Source of the DNA: Colocasia esculenta
Taxonomy: Eukaryota; Streptophyta; Magnoliopsida; Alismatales; Araceae
Reading direction: 5' to 3'
DNA length: 64,000 nt
Assembly (NCBI GenBank): GCA_014218235.1
Contig: CM024759.1
Span: 10,370,712 to 10,434,711 of the forward strand
Under the pieces are notes generated by a model that was given only the letters and a program-made list of their open reading frames with translations, had not been told where the DNA came from and ran no database searches. This document shows positions 1-12,479 of this stretch, in pieces (position 1 is the stretch's first letter; every line of letters begins with the position of its first letter). The position numbers were made by a program, and so were the translations under genes.

Positions 1-1553
1 TCTTCTTCTTCCTTCTTCCTTCCCTGAGCCCTCTTGCTTCTTCCGGCTTGCTCGTGGTTCTCGTGGCAGGGAGGTGACGTCTCCTTGGTGTAGGCGACGT
101 TCGTATGGTGCTAGGAGGAGGTGGTCATTTCGACGTGAAGGCCCCAACGGGTCGACTCTACTCATTGAGGTAGGGACCCCTCTTTCCCTCTCGTTCAAGC
201 TTGCTCCCCTTCCCCTTGAGATCCTTGTTTCTCTGTGGTTTTGGGGATTATGGGGTGTGAGGTTCATGCTTGTGGTGAGTGAGGTTTCCTTCGAGTGTAG
301 ATTTCCTTGTAATGCATGCTTGTGGGGTTTGAGGGTGGTTTTCCTTATTTAGAAGCTTTCCTACATGTTTCCCATGCTCCCCTCCCATTGTGGAATGCAT
401 TTGTACCAGTTTTGGGGTGGTCTCTTGGAGGACTGTATCGGGGCCACACTCGACTGAGATCACGAGCAGCCTATGGGTCACGATGTTGTCGTGATGCATG
501 TGCCGACCGCGACAGCTTTGGCTGTCACGGTGGACATGGGCACCACAACATCATCGCGAGGACCAAGGGCATCGCAACATGGTCACGGCTAGCCTTGGCG
601 TTGCAACAGTGTCGCGATGGCCAGAGGCGTCGTGATAGTATCAGATTTAGGTAAGTACTCGCGGAGTCCCGTTTTTCGTGCAGTCTTCGTCATTTCCAAT
701 TCTTTCTGTACTAGTGGCACCAGTGCTAGTTTCCTAGTACGGTCCTACACCAGTCATTCGCCTGGTGCTCGGCACCTGAGGGCTTGTCCCGTGAGAGAGG
801 TTGTTACCATTTACCTGGGACCCCCATCCTCGTGCGCCTTAGAGGGAGCATTCGGGGTGACGAGCATACTCGAGTCACGGACTCTGGAGTAGTGGGGAAA
901 ACGGTGGTTAGGACAGCGGTGTCGAGTCATTTGTAGAGCTCTCTTGGTTGGTCTGGGACATCGAGGATGGCCGAAGTTCTACCTAGTGTAGGCCAACCAG
1001 TCCTTTTTCTCACTGCCTCACTCTTTGTGGCCCCGGAAACACCTAGAGAGGCCAGGCGTGGGACCGTAGTCCAGACAGACTACGACGGTCACTGTTGTGT
1101 TAATTACTTTGTGTTCCTGCCCCCACTCTGATGAGACATGGAGGTTTGGACCTGGTTCGAGGGTAAGACGTCAGTGGATGCTCCAGACCGGTTGACTAGT
1201 GGTAACGGTTTCCGTAGCTAGTGTCGCTTGTCCAGGCAGGGGTTCCCCCTGCCTGTGTTTACAGCCGTGTGGTGGTCACGACGTGCAAGTAATACGGAGT
1301 TTCTGACTGTGGTGTCCTTCCGTATCGTTGCTAGTTAGTTAGCTTTGTTTCAGCGCTTTCCTGTGTAGGTTAGAATATATAGAACTACTGTCATTTAATT
1401 TGTTCATATATATTCTTTCCCACCTGTTAGAGCCAGTAGGAGATTGGTAGTCCCTACTGAGCTTCTGTTGTGAAGCTCATCCCTTCCTTTTCCAGGTGAG
1501 ACTTCTCAGCAGTGGCCGGGTGCGCATCGGGCGGAGGAGATGGGGAGGTGGTT
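1..1553 (+). repeat. Element A 5' LTR, partial
   Basis: Base 1 aligns with about 15852 in the 3' LTR, so roughly 420 bp of this LTR precede the window. The match then runs colinearly until about 1553, where the sequence switches to B. The last 330 or so bases of the LTR (17400-17734 in the partner) are absent. The two copies differ by many transitions, which suggests an old insertion. Around 430-620 the LTR carries TCGCGA-type words, many changed to TCGTGA. Confidence 0.88.
1376..1382 (+). promoter_or_regulatory. Putative TATA box of element A 5' LTR
   Basis: TATATAG lies in an AT-rich stretch of an otherwise GC-rich LTR and is conserved at 17228-17234 in the 3' LTR. Its place in the LTR fits an RNA polymerase II promoter, but the start of transcription is not shown by the sequence. 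Confidence 0.4.
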
Positions 1554-3194
1554 GTCAGCTTCAGAAAGGTGCGCCAAAACACCAGACACCGGCTCTGCCG
1601 CACGGGAAGTAAAAACCACAACAACTCCCTGGCACGCAAGAGCACAGTACGCTTTCTCCATCGCACCCGATAGAGAGGCCAAATACTGAAAAGATGGTAT
1701 GCAAAAAGCCTTCAAGGCACAAGCCGAGGCGCACACCATAACGATACTCGCATGGGCACACCTAGCAAGAAACGTACGGTAAAACTGAACACCACAATGC
1801 CACGACCATTCACCATGGTCGCGACACGCACACACGACTCCTATGAAACCATCGGAGTCGGCGACACAAGCGGAAACAACCCTCGACACACCTATCGAGG
1901 TCATGCAACAAATAGGTGAGAACAAAATCTCACTATACACACGACTACCTCATACCTCCACAAGGTCGAGAGCCGACAAGCCAAAACCTTCCGGACCCCG
2001 GACGCATATCACGAGGTCAGGAAAAACCACACACTCCAGTGTCACCACACGCTACACCAAAAGGGGCTACAAAACCGAGAAAACACCAAAACGGGGACCA
2101 CCAGAAACATGGGTCCAAAAAAGGCCAGATCAACGATCCCCACGAAGACTAAACACAGCCAGGACACAACTGCTGTGTAAGCTCGGACAACGAATCGCAC
2201 TAGAATGTGTTGTGAGGAGGAGTCATCACTACAACAGCCGCCAAGCCGCCGTCACTGACAACCCAAAAACCATCACGACACAACCAGCACGAACAGGCCT
2301 GCCAACCAAAAGGCAACACACAAAAAAAACGACAACACAAGAGGAGCAACCAACTCAACTCAACAACTCAGGGGAAGATGATTCCACTTTAGGGTCGCCA
2401 CAATGCATACCCTAGAAACATATCACCACAGTGGAGCACCACAACCTCGAGCAACACCCAAAGCTAATGAAGGTGACATGTAACACAACAAGTCCCTTCC
2501 TAACGCAATGGAAGACCGCAACATAAGGCTGACGCTTCCACAAGAAGCACAGTCAATCACACACCCACCACACTCACTAGACCACTGCCTGGGAGAGCAC
2601 GCCGGACGTGGGAAAACAAAACACATCATCTGAGCCCCGGGGACACACAAAGTCCTACCGGCGCAACCGAAACACTCGGAGACAACCACAAATAATCTGG
2701 CCAACACAAAAGCTAGATGCACTACCTCAGGCACCACACTTGACCGGAAAACATCACGGCAGGCTATTACGCAAATAGTCTAACCGGCCACAACGACAGC
2801 TCAACTCTACACTCTTCCAGAACTTCCACAAGGAGCCGGAATGCATAGTGCAGAGCAACCCAAAGAGCTATCGACACCAGAAAAATGATCCAGTCAGAAC
2901 CCAAAACTTCCCAAGAGAAGAATAGCGGTAAGACGAAACCATTGTACACATCCTGCGGTCCAGGCCGAGTCTGCGGTGGTGGCGGGGCATCTCCAGCCTC
3001 CTGCTAAGAAACCTACACAGCCACTACCCCAACACGACATCGCCTAGAAACAAAGGTCAAACCACACAGGACATGCACACACACGATACACAGAACAACT
3101 CCTGAACTGCTTGCTGCTACTGTACTCCACACACTCTGAGTTATACGGGACATTTCCTTATATGTATCTCGACAGACCAGGCTCTGATACCAAC
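1554..3194 (-). repeat. Element B second internal region, truncated
   Basis: This is a close copy of 6977-8627. It begins after the primer site at 3180-3192 and stops abruptly at 1554, where it abuts element A's LTR. The word GTC is shared by the sequences on both sides of the break, compatible with microhomology-mediated joining. Open frames here (for example 1506-1940 - and 1843-2415 +) recur in the other copy but show no recognisable domain. Confidence 0.78.
3180..3192 (-). other. Element B primer-binding site, copy 1
   Basis: On the - strand this reads TGGTATCAGAGCC, the usual plant initiator-methionine tRNA primer site. It lies two bases after the LTR end (ACGTTACA). The same arrangement is at 8613-8625. 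It fixes the - orientation of B and the LTR boundary at 3195. Confidence 0.88.
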
Positions 3195-5388
3195 TGTAAC
3201 GTCCCATGATCCGCATTACCGGTACCCGACCAGTAACCCAAATCATGACCCGCTAACCCACGAGACGAATCTCGGAAGGGTAGAAGAAAAGCGTCTGAGG
3301 AGATCATATAAGCAAATGTACACACCACAACTAACATGATTAACACATATAACTCAGAGATAATAGAGAAGTAAGAGTACAGTGAGTACAAAAGTAGGGT
3401 ACTACTCACAGCAGCCAAGCAGAGCCAGCACAGAGTAACAAAGCTCCACAACACACGCAAGCTGCCCATGGACCCACCTAAAGGGAAGGGAGTGAGTCTC
3501 ACAGAAAAGAGACCCAGTAGGGCAACTAACCCCCACCGGTAACAGAGCTACTAAACAGTGCTAAACAAAAAGCGACTGAAGTAAACACGCACACTCTGTC
3601 AACACACAGGAACCGGTGTCGTAGTGCGCAGCTCCCTCAGGAGCGCACTGAGAAAACTGGAACCTCGCAGGCTCGACAGCACACAAGCACTGCACACACA
3701 CAAGCTCACAAGCAAGAGCTCACACAGCACTCACAAAGTAGGACTCAGCCAGGGTCTGCGGTTCGGCGTCCCGTCACCACAGAGTCTCTCAACCCTAGCC
3801 ACGTGTGCACACTCAGACCCTCTCCCTCGCGTCTGGTCCATGACCGGTTTTCCCCTACGCCAGGCTCAGACGGTGGAGAAGGGGCTCCATGGTAACCGGC
3901 TCAAAACCACCACAAGGAGTACGCACAGAACGGAGTCGCACTCAACGTCCCGGCTCACTGGCTGAGGACCCCCCACACGCCAGTCATCCAGACGGAGCGT
4001 AGCTCTACATCCAGGAAACACAACAGAAACAGGAGCACGGCAACCCCCCAACACAAGTACAGATGGAAACACTCTCAGTGTTTGAAGTACGGCGCAACGG
4101 ATGGACACCACGTGTCAACGTCACAACACAGCCAAACACAATGCCAGCACAGGCAGAGACACTCTCTACACCTGGTAGACTGTGATAACAGGCGGACACC
4201 ACATGTCAACACCTCAAACCACGGAAAGGGAAACACACATCATACTGGGAATACATCTGCAGGTAGACAGCAGCATCGACCGCCGCCAACCAGAAAGTAA
4301 ACGACAGCATCACATGTCACCAAGCAAATAGTAGACGGCAACATCGATTGCTGCTAACAAAAGGTAGACGGCAACACTCCAGACGTCTAGAAAAAGTAGA
4401 CGGTCACAGGTTGGCCGTTTATCCAAACTCGGCGGCAAGGATCATGCCGTTTATATCCTACCTGAAGAACCTGACGGCATAGATCTCGTCATCTAGTTCT
4501 CCCCTGAAGAGCTTAACGGAAAGAGATCACGCCGTTTACCTCTTCCCTGAAGAGATCAACGTCAACATCCCTTGACGTTGACTTCTTCAGCCTCCAGCAG
4601 CTGAACCAGCCTCCAACTGATTCCCACACAGGGCAAATCCGCCCCACAAACCACAATATTATGTACGGAAACACTCCCCTACATCATAGTACATTACCAC
4701 AATGCCAGTAAAACACAATCCAACACATGGATCGGGCAAAACACCCTAAAACTCGGCATGAAGAAAAACCCTCCCCAAAGCTCGATTCCACGCAAATCGC
4801 ACGCACACAAGCATGGAATAGCACACAAAGGAACTAAGGGTTTACGTCCCTACCTCAGAAACGCTTAAAAACTCCACCTAAACCTCGATTCGCGCCGAAC
4901 CCACAGGAGCTTCCCGCAAGAACCGCCACCCGATCCGTCAATTCCCGCCCGTCTCGTCATCACCACGCGCACCACGATCTCCCCACGTGCTCCCGTCGGT
5001 CGCCAGAAGTAGTGGAGAAGAACAAGGGTGAAAGTGGAGGGAAAGAGAGGGAGAAGAGAGAGGAAGAATGGCCCTTGGGTTGCCCCTAAAAACACAGGCC
5101 GGATCAGTTGACGTCAACCTGATTTGCCGCCAACTGAACCGCCAACAACCTGACGTCCAGATCGATGGCCGCCAAGTTCTGTCTCCAGAAAAACCCGGAG
5201 GCATACATGGACGACAACATCGATGGACGCCAAAACACGGCTAACGGCAACACGCTTGCCGCCAACACACAGTCGATGCCAGCCACCTGGACGTCAACCC
5301 ACTGTCGACGTCAGCACATCTGGACGCCAACAGACACAGACTCGGAAGAAGACCCGATAAGGATCCGGTAAAGATCTGAGACGTTACA
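3195..5388 (-). repeat. Element B LTR, left copy (3' LTR of the full unit)
   Basis: The 2194-bp LTR begins TGTAACG and ends CGTTACA on either strand. It is flanked on one side by the primer site (3180-3192) and on the other by a polypurine tract (5389-5404), so it closes one unit and opens another. A possible - strand TATA (GGATATAAA) is at 4450-4458. The half nearest 5388 is rich in ACGTC/GACGT words, including a near-palindrome at about 4556-4582. Confidence 0.85.
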
Positions 5389-5404
5389 GCCCTCCCCCCT
5401 TAAA
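5389..5404 (-). other. Element B polypurine tract
   Basis: On the - strand, AAGGGGGGAGGGC directly precedes the LTR start TGTAACG. The preceding bases encode the FRGRNSF-type end commonly seen just before the polypurine tract in plant gypsy elements. This supports a Ty3/gypsy origin for B although no pol domain survives. Confidence 0.8.
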
Positions 5405-8400
5405 AGAATTTCGCCCCCGAAATTCTAGCCACACTAGGGAAAGAGACAGCAACACAGAGGTACAAACTACACGCGCATCCCGCTCACCGGTTGACACGCC
5501 CACCTGAGTATCGCCGCAAACAACACAGAATAGTGGGATCACCTCGTTCTTTAACCTCAGAACTCGGCAACCCACAAGGAACAGCAAAACTCTGGTACTG
5601 TCAACCAAAAGTACCTCAACGACAAAGACACATGGAACACACCAAGGTCAAAACCATCACTGGCAACAAAACCTCCGACTAAGGAGCCAAACTACTTCTC
5701 AGCCCACTGGGCCAATTCCGGTCCAGCAACGACACATTTGTCCACCTCCACCCAACAAGAGGAGAACTACACGGTCATCCACACAGGTCCTCCATTACCT
5801 GACACACAAACCAGTAGGAGATACTAACGACTGCCAACACACGCAGCTGTACACTCCAAGCCATAGGTCGGGTAACTCTCCCTATACGGCTTCATTAACG
5901 CGACACGCAAGGCACCAACCTGACCTGCCGCATTAGCACTGCTCCTAAGCCAACACTGGAAGAATCTGCACAAAACTCGAAACTCTTCGAATTGCTCACA
6001 ACATTCGCACTGGCACAAAGTAAGCAGTCACTTCAACTCCATGAAGTTCTGCTCACATTGCACCGGCCAACCAAATGGCAGAAACACGCTAGCGGAGAAA
6101 CACACAACCGCCACTACCAACAGACCTCGATGTTGGGACACGCTAATCGGCAACCCACACTGTCCTAAAACACAACCCGACAGAGGGCGCAAATGCTGAT
6201 AACAACGCGAGAAAACACCTGTCAGCAACTCGCACCGTCGGAAACAAAGCCCGACAAAGTGTACGGTTACCTGACAACAACTCGAAAAAACACATGAGGG
6301 TCAACCACCATACTCAGGGGGACAGCCTCACGCTATTAGCCACAACTAGCACCGGTTATCAGCAAAAATTGAAAAGTCATGCGGTGACGAGAACCCAAGT
6401 CACATCGCACTCGTGGACAGTCCGCAACACACGGAACAATGTCCATTGTCGCCACTAGGTCTTACACAGACCTTCCTCGTGGTCCGACAAGGACAACAGA
6501 CAAACGCGAAGAAAATCTCAATACACAAAATGGTATCCACTATCACCACTAGGTCTCACCAGACCATCCTCGTGGTCCAACAAGGACACCAACGCACGTG
6601 GAGCCACACAACTTCAGAACCACTCACTCCACGGCACACAAGCTGCGACAAAACACAGAAGACATTTGGAGTCAAGCCAGCACTTGGCACCTTCACAACA
6701 CGTGTCACCAAACGAACGACAGGAGACTCTGCCACCGGCTGCAAGACTCACCATGCCACGCACAAAAGAACCACAAGCCAAAAGGGCACAACAGGCCACA
6801 CCGGCCCCAACCCTTAAGGCACGAGACACAAAGCACCAAAAAGATGCTCACGATGCTGCACCCGCAACAGCACCCAGGGCCCGGAAACGACATAGGGCCC
6901 ACCTAAGGGGACTCTCCATAAGAGATTCACAGAAAACGCACAAAAAACCCACAACATTTGAAGCACAACAACCACGTCAGCTTCAGAAAGGTGCGCCAAA
7001 ATACCAGACACCGGCTCTGCCGCACGAGAAGTAAAAACCACAACAACTCCCTGGCACGCAAGAGCACAGTACGCTTTCTCCATCGCACCCGATAGAGAGG
7101 CCAAATACTGAAAAGATGGTATGCAAAAAGCCTTCAAGGCACAAGCCGAGGCGCACACCATAGCGATACTTGCACGGGCACACCGAGCAAGAAACGTACG
7201 GTAAAACCGAACACCACAATGCCACAACCATTCACCATGGTCGCGACACGCACACACGACTCCTATGAAACCATCGGAGTCGGCGACACAAGCAGAAACA
7301 ACCCTCGACACACCTATCGAGGTCACGCAACAAACAGGCGAGAACAAAATCTCACTATACACACGGCTACCTCATACCTCCACAAGGTCGAGAGCCGACA
7401 AGCCAAAACCTTCCGGACCCCGGACGCATATCACGAGGTCAGGAAAAACCACACACTCCAGTGTCACCACACGCTGGCACCAGGAGGGGCTACAAAACAG
7501 AGAAAACACCAAAACGGGGACCACCAGAAACATGGGTCCAAAAAAGGCCAGATCAACGATCCCACGAAGACTAAACACAGCCAGGACACAACTGCTGTGT
7601 AAGCTCGGGCAACGAATCGCACTAGAAAGTGTTGTGAAGAGGAGTCATCACTACAACAGCCGCCAAGCCGCCGTCACTGACAACCCAAAAACCATCACGA
7701 CACAACCAGCACAAACATGCCTGCCAACCAAAAGGCAACACAAAAAAAAAACGACAACACAAGAGGAGCAACCAACTCAACTCAAACACAACTCAACAAC
7801 TCAGGGGAAGATGATTCCACTTTAGGGTCGCCACAATGCATACCCTAGCAACATATCACCACAATGGAGCACCACAACCCCGAGCAACACCCAAAGCTAA
7901 GGAAGGTGACATGTAACACAACAAGTTCCTTCCCAACGCAATGGAAGACCGCAACATAAGGCTGACGCTTCCACAAGAAGCACAGTCAATCACACACCCA
8001 CCACACTCACCAGACCACTGCCTGGGAGAGCACACCGGACATGGGAAAACAAAACACATCATCTGAGCCCCGGGGACACACAAAGTCCTACCGACGCAAC
8101 CGAAACACTCGGAGACAACCACAAACAATCTGGCCAACACAAAAGCCAGATGCACTACCTCAGGCACCACACTTGACCAGAAAACATCACGGCAGGCTGT
8201 TACGCAAATAGTCTAACCGGCCACAACGACAGCTCAACTCTACACTCTTCCGGAACTTCCACAAGGAGCCGGAATGCATAGTGCAGAGCAACCCAAAGAG
8301 CTATCGACACCAGAAAAATGATCCAGTCAGGACCCAAAACTTCCCAAGAGAAGAATAGCAGTAAGACGAAACCATTGTACACATCCTGCGGTCCAGGCCG

Positions 8401-8612
8401 AGTCTGCCGTGGTGGCGGGGCATCTCCAGCCTCCTGCAGAGAAACCTACACAGCCACTACCCCAACATGACATCGCCTAGAAACAAAGGTCAAACCACAC
8501 AGGACATGAACCCACGCGATACACAGTACAACTCCTGAACTGCTTGCTGCTACTGTACTCCACACACTCTGAGTTATACGGGACATTTCCTTATATGTAT
8601 CTCGACAGACCA

Positions 8613-8625
8613 GGCTCTGATACCA
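8613..8625 (-). other. Element B primer-binding site, copy 2
   Basis: This reads TGGTATCAGAGCC on the - strand, two bases after the LTR end at 8628. It is the priming site of the complete unit. Confidence 0.88.
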
Positions 8626-8627
8626 AC

Positions 8628-10701
8628 TGTAACATTATGATCCGTACCCGACCCGACCCCGAATCAGAAATAAGGAGACAGAGAAGTAAGAGTACAGTGA
8701 GTACAAAGCAGGGTACTACTCACAGCACCCAAGCAGAGCCAGCATGGAGTAACGAAGCTCCACAACACACGCAAGCTGCCCACGGACCCACCTGAAGGGA
8801 GGGAGTGAGTCTCACAGAAAAGAGACCCAGTAGGGCAACTAACTCTCACCGGTAACAGAGCTACTAAACAGTGCTAAACAAAAAGCGACTGAAGTAAACA
8901 CGCACACTCTGTCAACACACAGGAACCGGTGTCGTAGTGCGCAGCTCCCTCAGGAGCGCACTGAGAAAACTGGAACCTCGCAGGCTCGACAGCACACAAG
9001 CACTGCACACACACAAGCTCACAAGCAAGAGCTCACACAGCACTCACAAAGTAGGACTCAGCCAGGGTCTGCGGTTCGGCATCCCGTCACCACAGAGTCT
9101 CTCAACCCTAGCCACGTGTGCACACTCAGACCCTCTCCCTCGCGTTTGGTCCATGACCGGTTTTCCCCTACGCCAGGCTCAGACGGTGGAGAAGGGGCTC
9201 CACGATAACCGGCTCAAAACCACTACAAGGAGTACGCACAGAACGGAGTCGCACTCAAAGTCCCGGCTCACTGGCTGAGGACCCCCCACACGCCAGTCAT
9301 CCAGACGGAGCGTAGCTCTACATCCAGGAAACACAATAGAAACAGGAGCACGGCAACCCCCCAACACAAGTACAGACGGAAACACTCTCAGTGTTTGAAG
9401 TACGACGCAACAGACGGACACCACATGTCAACGTCACAACACAGCCAAACACAATGCGAGCACAGGCAGAGACACTCTCTACACCTGGCAGACTGTGCTA
9501 ACTGGCGGACACCGCATGTCAACACCTCAAACCACGGAAAGGGAAACACACAGCATACTGGGAATACATCTGCAGGTAGACAGCAGCATCGACCGCCGCC
9601 AACCAGGAAGTAAACGACAGCATCACATGTCACCAAGCAAACAGTGGACGGCAACATCGATTGCTGCTAACAAAAGGTAGACGGCAACACTCCAGACGTC
9701 TAGAAAAAGTAGACGGTCACAGGTTGGCCATTTACCCAAACTCGGCGGCAAGGATCATACCGTTTATATCCTACCTGAAGAACCTGACGGCACAGATCTC
9801 GTCGTCTAGTTCTCCCCTGAAGAGCTTAACGACAAGAGATCACGCCGTTTACCTCTTCCCTGAAGAGATCAACGTCAACATCCCTTGACGTTGACTTCTT
9901 CAGCCTCCAGCAGCTGAACCAGCCTCCAGCTGATTCCCACACAGGGCAAATCCGCCCCACAAACCACAATCTGATGTACGAAAACACTCCCCTACATCAT
10001 AGTACATTACCACAATGCCGGTAAAACACGATCCAACACATGGATCGGGCAAAACACCCTAAAACCCGGCATGAAGAAAAACCCTCCCCAAAGCTCGATT
10101 CCACGCAAATCGCACACACACAAGCATGGAATAGCACACAAAGGAACTAAGGGTTTACATCCCTACCTCAGAAACGCTTAAAAACTCCACATAAACCTCA
10201 ATTCGCGCCGAACCCCCAGGAGCTTCCCGCAAGAACCGCCACCTGATCCGTCAATTCCTGCCCGTCTCGTCATCGCCACGCGCACCACGATCTCCCCACG
10301 TGCTCCCGTCGGTTGCCAAAATTAGTGGAGAAGAACAAGGGTGAAAGTGGAGGGAAAGGGAGGGAGAAGAGAGAGGAAGAATGGCCCTCGGGTTTCCCCT
10401 AAAAACACAAGCCAGATCAGTGGACGTCAACCTGATTTGACGCCAACTGAACCGCCAACAACCTGACGTCCAGATCGATGGCCGCCAAGTTTTGTCTCCA
10501 GAAAAACCCGGAGGCATACATGGACGACAACATCGATGGATGCCAAAACACAGCTAACGGCAAGACGCTTGCCGCCATCACACAGTCGACGCCAGCCACC
10601 TGGACATCAACCCACTATCGACATCAGCACATTTGGACGCCAACAGACACAGACTCAGAAGAAGACCCGATAAGGATCCAGTAAAGATCTGAGACGTTAC
10701 A
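8628..10701 (-). repeat. Element B LTR, right copy (5' LTR of the full unit)
   Basis: The 2074-bp LTR matches 3195-5388 almost base for base, apart from a deletion of about 115 bp near its 8640 end. It ends ACGTTACA at 10701 and directly abuts element A gag. A candidate - strand TATA is at 9763-9771. The ACGTC-rich half is conserved (9860-9900 and 10420-10650). Confidence 0.85.
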
Positions 10702-10705
10702 ACAG

Positions 10706-11960
10706 CAGTATGCGTATTGGTTCCCTATTGCCGAACAGTTTTTCAGGGCCATGCTCCAGGGGACATGGCAGCCATGGCAGACGGCAGCGGGAGGTCAGCT
10801 GCCAGTACCTCCCCCAGTAGTACTAGAGCAGCAGGTAGATCTGTAGGTGGAGCAGCCAATAGTCCAGCAGGCATCAGGTACTGGGAGTACCTGGGTCGGT
10901 AGGAGGAGTACAGCTGTCACTGAGAACAGAACCACCCTCTTGGAGAGGTTCTTGCATGTCCAACCACCGACGTTCTTCAGCGATTGTGACCCAAATAGAG
11001 CTGAGAGTTGGACGCATGAGTTGGAGCGTACGTTCGAGACCATGGAGTGTGCCGAGGAGGATTAGGTTAGATTGGCGGTGTATCAGCTAAAGGGACCAAC
11101 CCATGAGTGGTGAAGAGTTCAGAGGAAGACACACTTCCCAGGGCAGTGTTTGGATCAGGTTTCTTGGTAGCGGTTCTTGGAGGTCTTCCACAAAGAGTAT
11201 TTTCCTAATTATGATCGACGTGAGAGGCGAGATCAGTTTCATGAGTTGGTTTAGGGTGATTTGACGGTTTCTCAGTATCACTAGAGGTTTGTCAGGTTGT
11301 TGAGGCATGTTCCTCATGTTGCCGGCAGTGAGCAGGCTTGTGCAGAGAGGTTTATTGCAGGACTAAGTCCAGATTTGCGGTGGGGCATGACCGCTCACAT
11401 GTGTGCCACTTTGGGAGTGGCAGTGGCTAAGGCCACTATCTTGGAGAGAGAGATCTGGCAGCCTCAGCAGCAGCAGCAGGGAGGAGCTTCCTCTAGGACC
11501 ACATTGTACCAGCATCCCGCAGGTAGTCGTGGTAGTGTGACTTCTTCTTTTTCTGGTTCAGGCAGTTCTGGTTTGTGCTCGAGGTTCAAGCAGATGACCA
11601 CTCGTGGGGGTGGACGGGGTCGGCAGCAGAAGCGCTAGTCGAGGTTTTTTGAGCAGTCAGTCGAACAGGGAGCCGAGCAGGGCAGGCCGGAGGTGACCTG
11701 TTACACTTGTGGTTTACCAGGCCACTACAGAAGGGATTGCCCGATAGGGCAAGTCCAGCAGCCACAACAGCCAGTGCAGTACACTCAGTAGTTGCCGCAG
11801 TACCATTACCCTCCATAGCAGCAGGCACCCCGTCAGCAGCAGGGGCAGTACCATCAGCAGTTTCAGCCATACCACCAGCAGTAGTAGTTTCCACAGCACT
11901 AGTAGCCACCGTAGCAGTAGCAGCCCCAGCAGGTGCCGCAGCGTGGGCGTGGTCATGGTC
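10706..11960 (+). pseudogene. gag: Element A gag, N-terminally truncated
   Basis: This is the nucleocapsid-capsid region of a gypsy polyprotein. The frame enters from B's border and continues with scattered TAG stops. The capsid shows the plant gypsy pattern: PPTFF, then ESWTHELERTFETMECAEED, then the AVYQLKGPTHEW block, and the FPNYDRRERRDQFHEL/SQYH region further on. A CCHC zinc knuckle (CYTCGLPGHYRRDC, from about 11698) would bind the RNA genome. A Gln-rich tail follows, with eight TAG codons at 11789-11920. The primer site and the first part of gag were lost when B's left end was deleted. Unlike C, the capsid frame has no intron at the position before the tryptophan-rich block. Confidence 0.88.
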
Positions 11961-12420
11961 ATGTGATGGTTCTCACTAGGGAGGTGGCCGAGGCGTCAAA
12001 CCTGATCGTAGGTACTTTGTCTATCCTTGGTAGAGATGCTCGTGTTCTGGTTGATCCCAGTGCTTCCCTTTGTTTTGCTTCCGATGAGTTTTATGAGTCG
12101 CTCGTTCGTCACACACTTGAGAGGCAGTGTGATGTGATGGTTGATCTTCCGTTCGGTGATTACATGCGTTCTTTGAGCTACCTTGAGGGTGTCATAGTTG
12201 AGGTCCAGGGACACCAGTTGCCAGCCATGTTGTATGCATTACAGCTTCATGACTTCGACATCATCCTTGGCATGGACTAGTTGGAGGCTCACTCAGTTGT
12301 GGTGGATTGTCAGCGAAAGACCGTGCGGTTTGAGATACCCGGGATGCACGTTCTTTGCTTCCGAGGTATCTAGTTTACCCATTGAGCTTTTATTTCTTTC
12401 TGTAGATATCGTTGTTTGAT
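11961..12420 (+). pseudogene. Element A aspartic protease
   Basis: A retropepsin-like domain in the same frame as gag. It has the sequence GRDARVLVDPSAS where active plant gypsy proteases have D-S/T-G-A-T, so the catalytic triplet is altered to D-P-S. A downstream hydrophobic FDIILGMD block (about 12257-12280), then a TAG and a VVDCQRKTVRFEIPG block match the protease-RT linker of chromoviruses. Its normal job is to cut Gag-Pol; this copy cannot. Confidence 0.85.
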
Positions 12421-12479
12421 CCACGATGGTTGTGTAGCATATCTTACTTCTATTTGTTCTTTGGAGCCTAGCGGGTCGT

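Larger units (their letters stand above)
5389..8627 (-). repeat. Element B complete internal region, no recognisable coding
   Basis: These 3239 bp lie between polypurine tract and primer site. I checked the - strand frames for a zinc knuckle, protease D-S/T-G, RT F-x-D-D, integrase HHCC or chromodomain motifs and saw none. Frames of 60-190 codons exist on both strands, but they are Cys/Ser-rich or Thr/His-rich and look like composition effects. The element would have depended on proteins from an autonomous relative. Confidence 0.7.
1554..10701 (-). mobile_element. Element B: non-coding (LARD-like) LTR retroelement in tandem form
   Basis: Read on the - strand the order is LTR (10701-8628), primer site, internal region (8627-5389), polypurine tract, LTR (5388-3195), primer site again, then a truncated second internal region (3194-1554). 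The two internal regions match from the primer site down to about 6977 and 1554. I could recognise no gag or pol domain in either, so this resembles a large retrotransposon derivative (LARD). An LTR-internal-LTR-internal order is what unequal recombination between copies leaves. The right edge is an intact LTR end; the left edge is broken inside the internal region; no target duplication is seen. Confidence 0.8.

Noticed and set aside
1506..2415. Open frames of 144 and 190 codons on opposite strands, with near-copies at 6814-7825
   Set aside because: They recur because B's internal region is duplicated. They overlap each other on opposite strands and show no domain, only biased composition, so I do not call genes.
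11586..11962. Ala/Leu/Val-rich open frames on both strands over 11586-11979
   Set aside because: They are shadows of the CAG-rich gag tail in other frames.
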